Below are positions 33,822 through 35,862 of a stretch of DNA of 35,862 bases, piece by piece. Source of the DNA: CAYRVX01 sp964642165 (GTDB lineage: Bacteria; Planctomycetota; Phycisphaerae; SM23-33); assembly GCA_964642165.1 (NCBI GenBank), contig CAZXOC010000037.1, forward strand, positions 1-35,862. The letters run 5' to 3'. The notes beneath the pieces were generated by a model. The model saw only the letters and a program-made list of their open reading frames with translations. It had not been told where the DNA came from and did not search any database. The stretch's first letter is position 1. Each line of letters begins with the position of its first letter. A program made the translations under genes and the position numbers.

Positions 33822-35066
33822 CTACGGGGCCTTGACGTCCAGGCAGATCATCTTCTGCTGGTCGCGGATGACGAGCTTGCCGTCGGACAGCGCCAGCGGG
33901 CCCCAGATCTCCTTGCCGCCGAGCAGGCCGCCGGCCTTGGCGACCTCCTTGAACGCCTTCGGCGACGGCTCGATGAGGTGCAGCGCCCCGGTCCGGCCGT
34001 GGATGATCCAGATCCGCCCGTCGGCGAACATCATGTGCCCGCGCTCGAAGAGCTTCCCGCCGGTCTGCCACTTCACGTTGCCGTCGAGGTCGAGGCACAT
34101 GAGCCCGTCGCTGGCCTCGTTGGAGTTGGCGTTGACGTAGAGATAGCCGTCGAGCAGCATGCCGGGGTTCATCTGCGAACTAGGGCTGCGCTTCTTCCAG
34201 AGCTCCTGGACGGCGAAGCCCTCGCCGGTGCGGGTGACCTTGATCATCGCGCTGCCGGCCCTGTACCCGGCCGTGATGAAGACCCGCCCGTCGCCGATGG
34301 GCGTGACGTTGGGGATAGTGATGCGGCAGGTGAACTTGCCGTAGTGCCAGAGGACCTTCCCGTTCGACGCGTCGACGGCCGAAACGCCACTGCCGGTCAC
34401 GACCACGACCTGGTCGAGGCCGCCGAGCGTGATGACCCGCGGGGCGACGTAGTGCATCGAGCCGATCGACTTGGACCGCCACAGCTCCTTGCCCGTGTCG
34501 CGCGCCAGGGCGACCACGCCGGCGCTGCGGGTCTGCGGGGCCAGGAAGACCACGTTGTCCTTGTACGGCAGCGCCGACTGCGCCACGCCCCACTTCGGCA
34601 CGCGCCCCCCGCCGAAGTCCCGCAGCAGGTGCTTCGTCCAGAGAGGCTTCTTCGTCGCCTTGTCGAAGCAGTGCACGTGCCCGTAGCGCCCGACCGTGAT
34701 GACGTACTTGTCGTCCACCGCCGGCGTCGAGCGCGAGCCGGGGTGCGACAGCTGCCCCGGAGCGGCGTAGGCGTGGTTCCACTCCTCCTTGCCGGTGACC
34801 ACGTCGAAGCAGCGCAGCGCCTCGCTGCGGCTGTCCGGGCGGTCCAGCACGTAGACCTTGCCGCCGTGGATGGCCGCCCCGCCGTAGCCGGGGCCCGTCT
34901 CGACGGTCCAGAGGACCTTCGGCCCGCCCGACGGAAAGCTGCGGATCAGGCCCGTCTCGGCCGACTTGGCGTCGCGATTGGGTCCGTGGAACTGCGGCCA
35001 GTCTGCTCCGAAGGCGCAGGAAGCCGCCAGAAGGCAAGCCAGGCACGTCGTCGCAATCCGGTTCAT
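33822..35066 (-). CDS. Secreted PQQ-type beta-propeller protein
   Basis: The ATG at 35066 has AGGAG 7 nt upstream. Residues 1-20 are a signal peptide (IATTCLACLLAASCAFG) with likely cleavage before ADWPQF; the Cys at 17 is not in a full lipobox. The 414-aa protein is a single propeller with about seven blades, shown by repeats such as CFDVVTGKEEWNH, CFDKATKKPLWTKH, LARDTGKELWRS, VDASNGKVLWHYG and CLDLDGNVKWQTG. The opening WPQFHGPNRD motif is typical of the planctomycete secreted PQQ-propeller family. No PQQ-binding disulfide or dehydrogenase residues are visible, so this is probably a binding or assembly protein rather than an enzyme. It is divergent from the small membrane protein gene at 35336. 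Confidence 0.93.
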   Translation of the reverse strand: MNRIATTCLACLLAASCAFGADWPQFHGPNRDAKSAETGLIRSFPSGGPKVLWTVETGPGYGGAAIHGGKVYVLDRPDSRSEALRCFDVVTGKEEWNHAYAAPGQLSHPGSRSTPAVDDKYVITVGRYGHVHCFDKATKKPLWTKHLLRDFGGGRVPKWGVAQSALPYKDNVVFLAPQTRSAGVVALARDTGKELWRSKSIGSMHYVAPRVITLGGLDQVVVVTGSGVSAVDASNGKVLWHYGKFTCRITIPNVTPIGDGRVFITAGYRAGSAMIKVTRTGEGFAVQELWKKRSPSSQMNPGMLLDGYLYVNANSNEASDGLMCLDLDGNVKWQTGGKLFERGHMMFADGRIWIIHGRTGALHLIEPSPKAFKEVAKAGGLLGGKEIWGPLALSDGKLVIRDQQKMICLDVKAP

Positions 35067-35178
35067 CGGTGTCTCCTGGGGACCGGTCCTCGTCGGGGTC
35101 GCGCGGCCGTTGCCGCTTTACACTACCGCGCCCCGGCGGGTGCCGGTCCGATCGGTTCTCTAGCCAAACGCCCAAGGC

Positions 35179-35200
35179 CCGGAGATATTATGGACTCCGG
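35179..35200. promoter_or_regulatory. Inverted repeat in a divergent spacer
   Basis: CCGGAG (35179-35184) and CTCCGG (35195-35200) flank the AT-rich 10-nt spacer ATATTATGGA, between divergent genes at 35066 and 35336. This fits a dimeric regulator site or an operator around a -10 region. TATGAT at 35254-35259 is a further -10 candidate for the + strand gene. Confidence 0.4.
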
Positions 35201-35335
35201 TGCGCGGCCGCCACGGGAAAGTCTCGGGGGGCGCAGCGTGCGGCGGCTCACTGTATGATAGGCCGGTTGGCACGACCCGCGCGGCGCCGGGGCGGGAAGA
35301 AATCGGACCGGCCGGCCGGCGACGACAGGTTCGAC

Positions 35336-35854
35336 ATGGCAAGGCCCAAGCGAGACAGCCACGACGACCGGAGCTTCGCCCTGCGGCGGCGGCCCGGGGG
35401 CTTCGGCCGGGCGTTCCGTCACGGGCGGATCGTCGCCGGGATGGCCTGCTGTTGCTGCTGCTGCCTGGACGTCCTCGGGGGCTGGGCGGGGTCGTATCTC
35501 GGCGGGCTGCTCGGCAGCGGGCTGGCCTATCGCAGTCTGCGGCGCCGCCGGCCGGGCATGCCCACCTTCTGGTGGGCGGCGCTGTGGAGCTTCCTGTCGA
35601 CCCTCGTCACGGTGGGCATCCCCACGGCGCTGCTCTGGGCGCTGTCGGACGTCATGGAGGATTCCGCGGGGTGGCTCATCGTCGGCACGCTGACGCTCTG
35701 GGGCTTCGTGGTCACGCCCGTCTGGTGCTTCGTCGTGGCCCGGCGGTTCTCCGGATGGCTGCTGGCGGTGTCGTTGGCGGCCTCGGCGCTGGGGGGGTTG
35801 CTCGGCTTCGTCGTCGGCTCGGCCATCATGGGCGAGAGCTTCCTGCTCTCGTAG
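35336..35854 (+). CDS. Small membrane protein with six consecutive cysteines
   Basis: The ATG at 35336 has GACAGGTT upstream; a longer in-frame start at 35069 would add an Arg-rich region without membrane features, so I reject it. The 172-aa protein starts with a basic soluble tail (residues 1-31) and has about four predicted membrane spans: about 44-65, 78-101, 112-134 and 140-165. At the start of the first span is MACCCCCCLDVLGG: Cys38-Cys43 in a row. The spans contain Gly zipper-like stretches (GGWAGSYLGGLLGSGLAY). I do not recognise a family. The Cys run could bind metal or be a redox or acylation site, but that is only a suggestion. The stop lies 8 nt before the window edge. Confidence 0.72.
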   Translation: MARPKRDSHDDRSFALRRRPGGFGRAFRHGRIVAGMACCCCCCLDVLGGWAGSYLGGLLGSGLAYRSLRRRRPGMPTFWWAALWSFLSTLVTVGIPTALLWALSDVMEDSAGWLIVGTLTLWGFVVTPVWCFVVARRFSGWLLAVSLAASALGGLLGFVVGSAIMGESFLLS

Positions 35855-35862
35855 CACCGGCA

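Overview
The window is very GC-rich, densely coded bacterial DNA. The gene content is typical of Planctomycetota, probably a Phycisphaerae-like lineage: several formylglycine-type sulfatases, a DUF1080 protein, a Gfo/Idh/MocA oxidoreductase, long PQQ-type beta-propeller proteins, a methyltransferase-like/propeller fusion, a degenerate type II secretion pseudopilin-like protein and an ExbB/ExbD operon with giant TPR and propeller partners. The assignment rests on gene families only; there is no rRNA, and I saw no tRNA. A run of 100 N flanked by identical 55-bp sequences suggests a draft or metagenome assembly.

Layout. 1-2339 (-): 3'-truncated secreted protein, possibly glycoside-hydrolase-like. 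2472-5696 (+): methyltransferase-like/PQQ-propeller fusion. 5711-14107 (-): a four-gene envelope operon transcribed from right to left, namely TPR protein, ExbB/TolQ, ExbD/TolR, then a giant protein that joins a TolB-like PD40 propeller, a TonB-like SxxxH membrane anchor, a Pro/Ala-rich spacer and a C-terminal squalene-cyclase-like toroid. 14404-19831 (+): a tightly packed operon of a two-cluster ferredoxin-like protein, a radical SAM protein, a DUF116/polyprenyl diphosphate synthase fusion and a prenyltransferase-beta-like toroid protein. 20068-24493 (+): discoidin-like protein, DUF1080 protein, cytoplasmic sulfatase and Gfo/Idh/MocA oxidoreductase, consistent with use of sulfated glycans. 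24572-25108 (+): pseudopilin-like protein. 25121-26707 (-): secreted protein with HEAT-like repeats. 26824-27294 (-): SixA-like phosphatase. 27448-30646 (+): two Tat-exported sulfatases. 31073-32935 (+): secreted protein with a possible transglutaminase-like triad. 32976-35066 (-): MBL-fold hydrolase and PQQ-propeller protein. 35336-35854 (+): small membrane protein with six consecutive cysteines.

Two regions look like candidate undescribed systems. The first is the Exb/TonB/TolB-like operon: the ExbB-ExbD motor could drive a transducer whose usual C-terminal TonB domain is replaced by an alpha/alpha toroid. The second is the ferredoxin-radical SAM-DUF116/isoprenyl synthase-prenyltransferase-like operon, which could make a long-chain isoprenyl diphosphate and then modify or transfer it with radical chemistry. 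Both functions are inferred from domain content and operon structure only.
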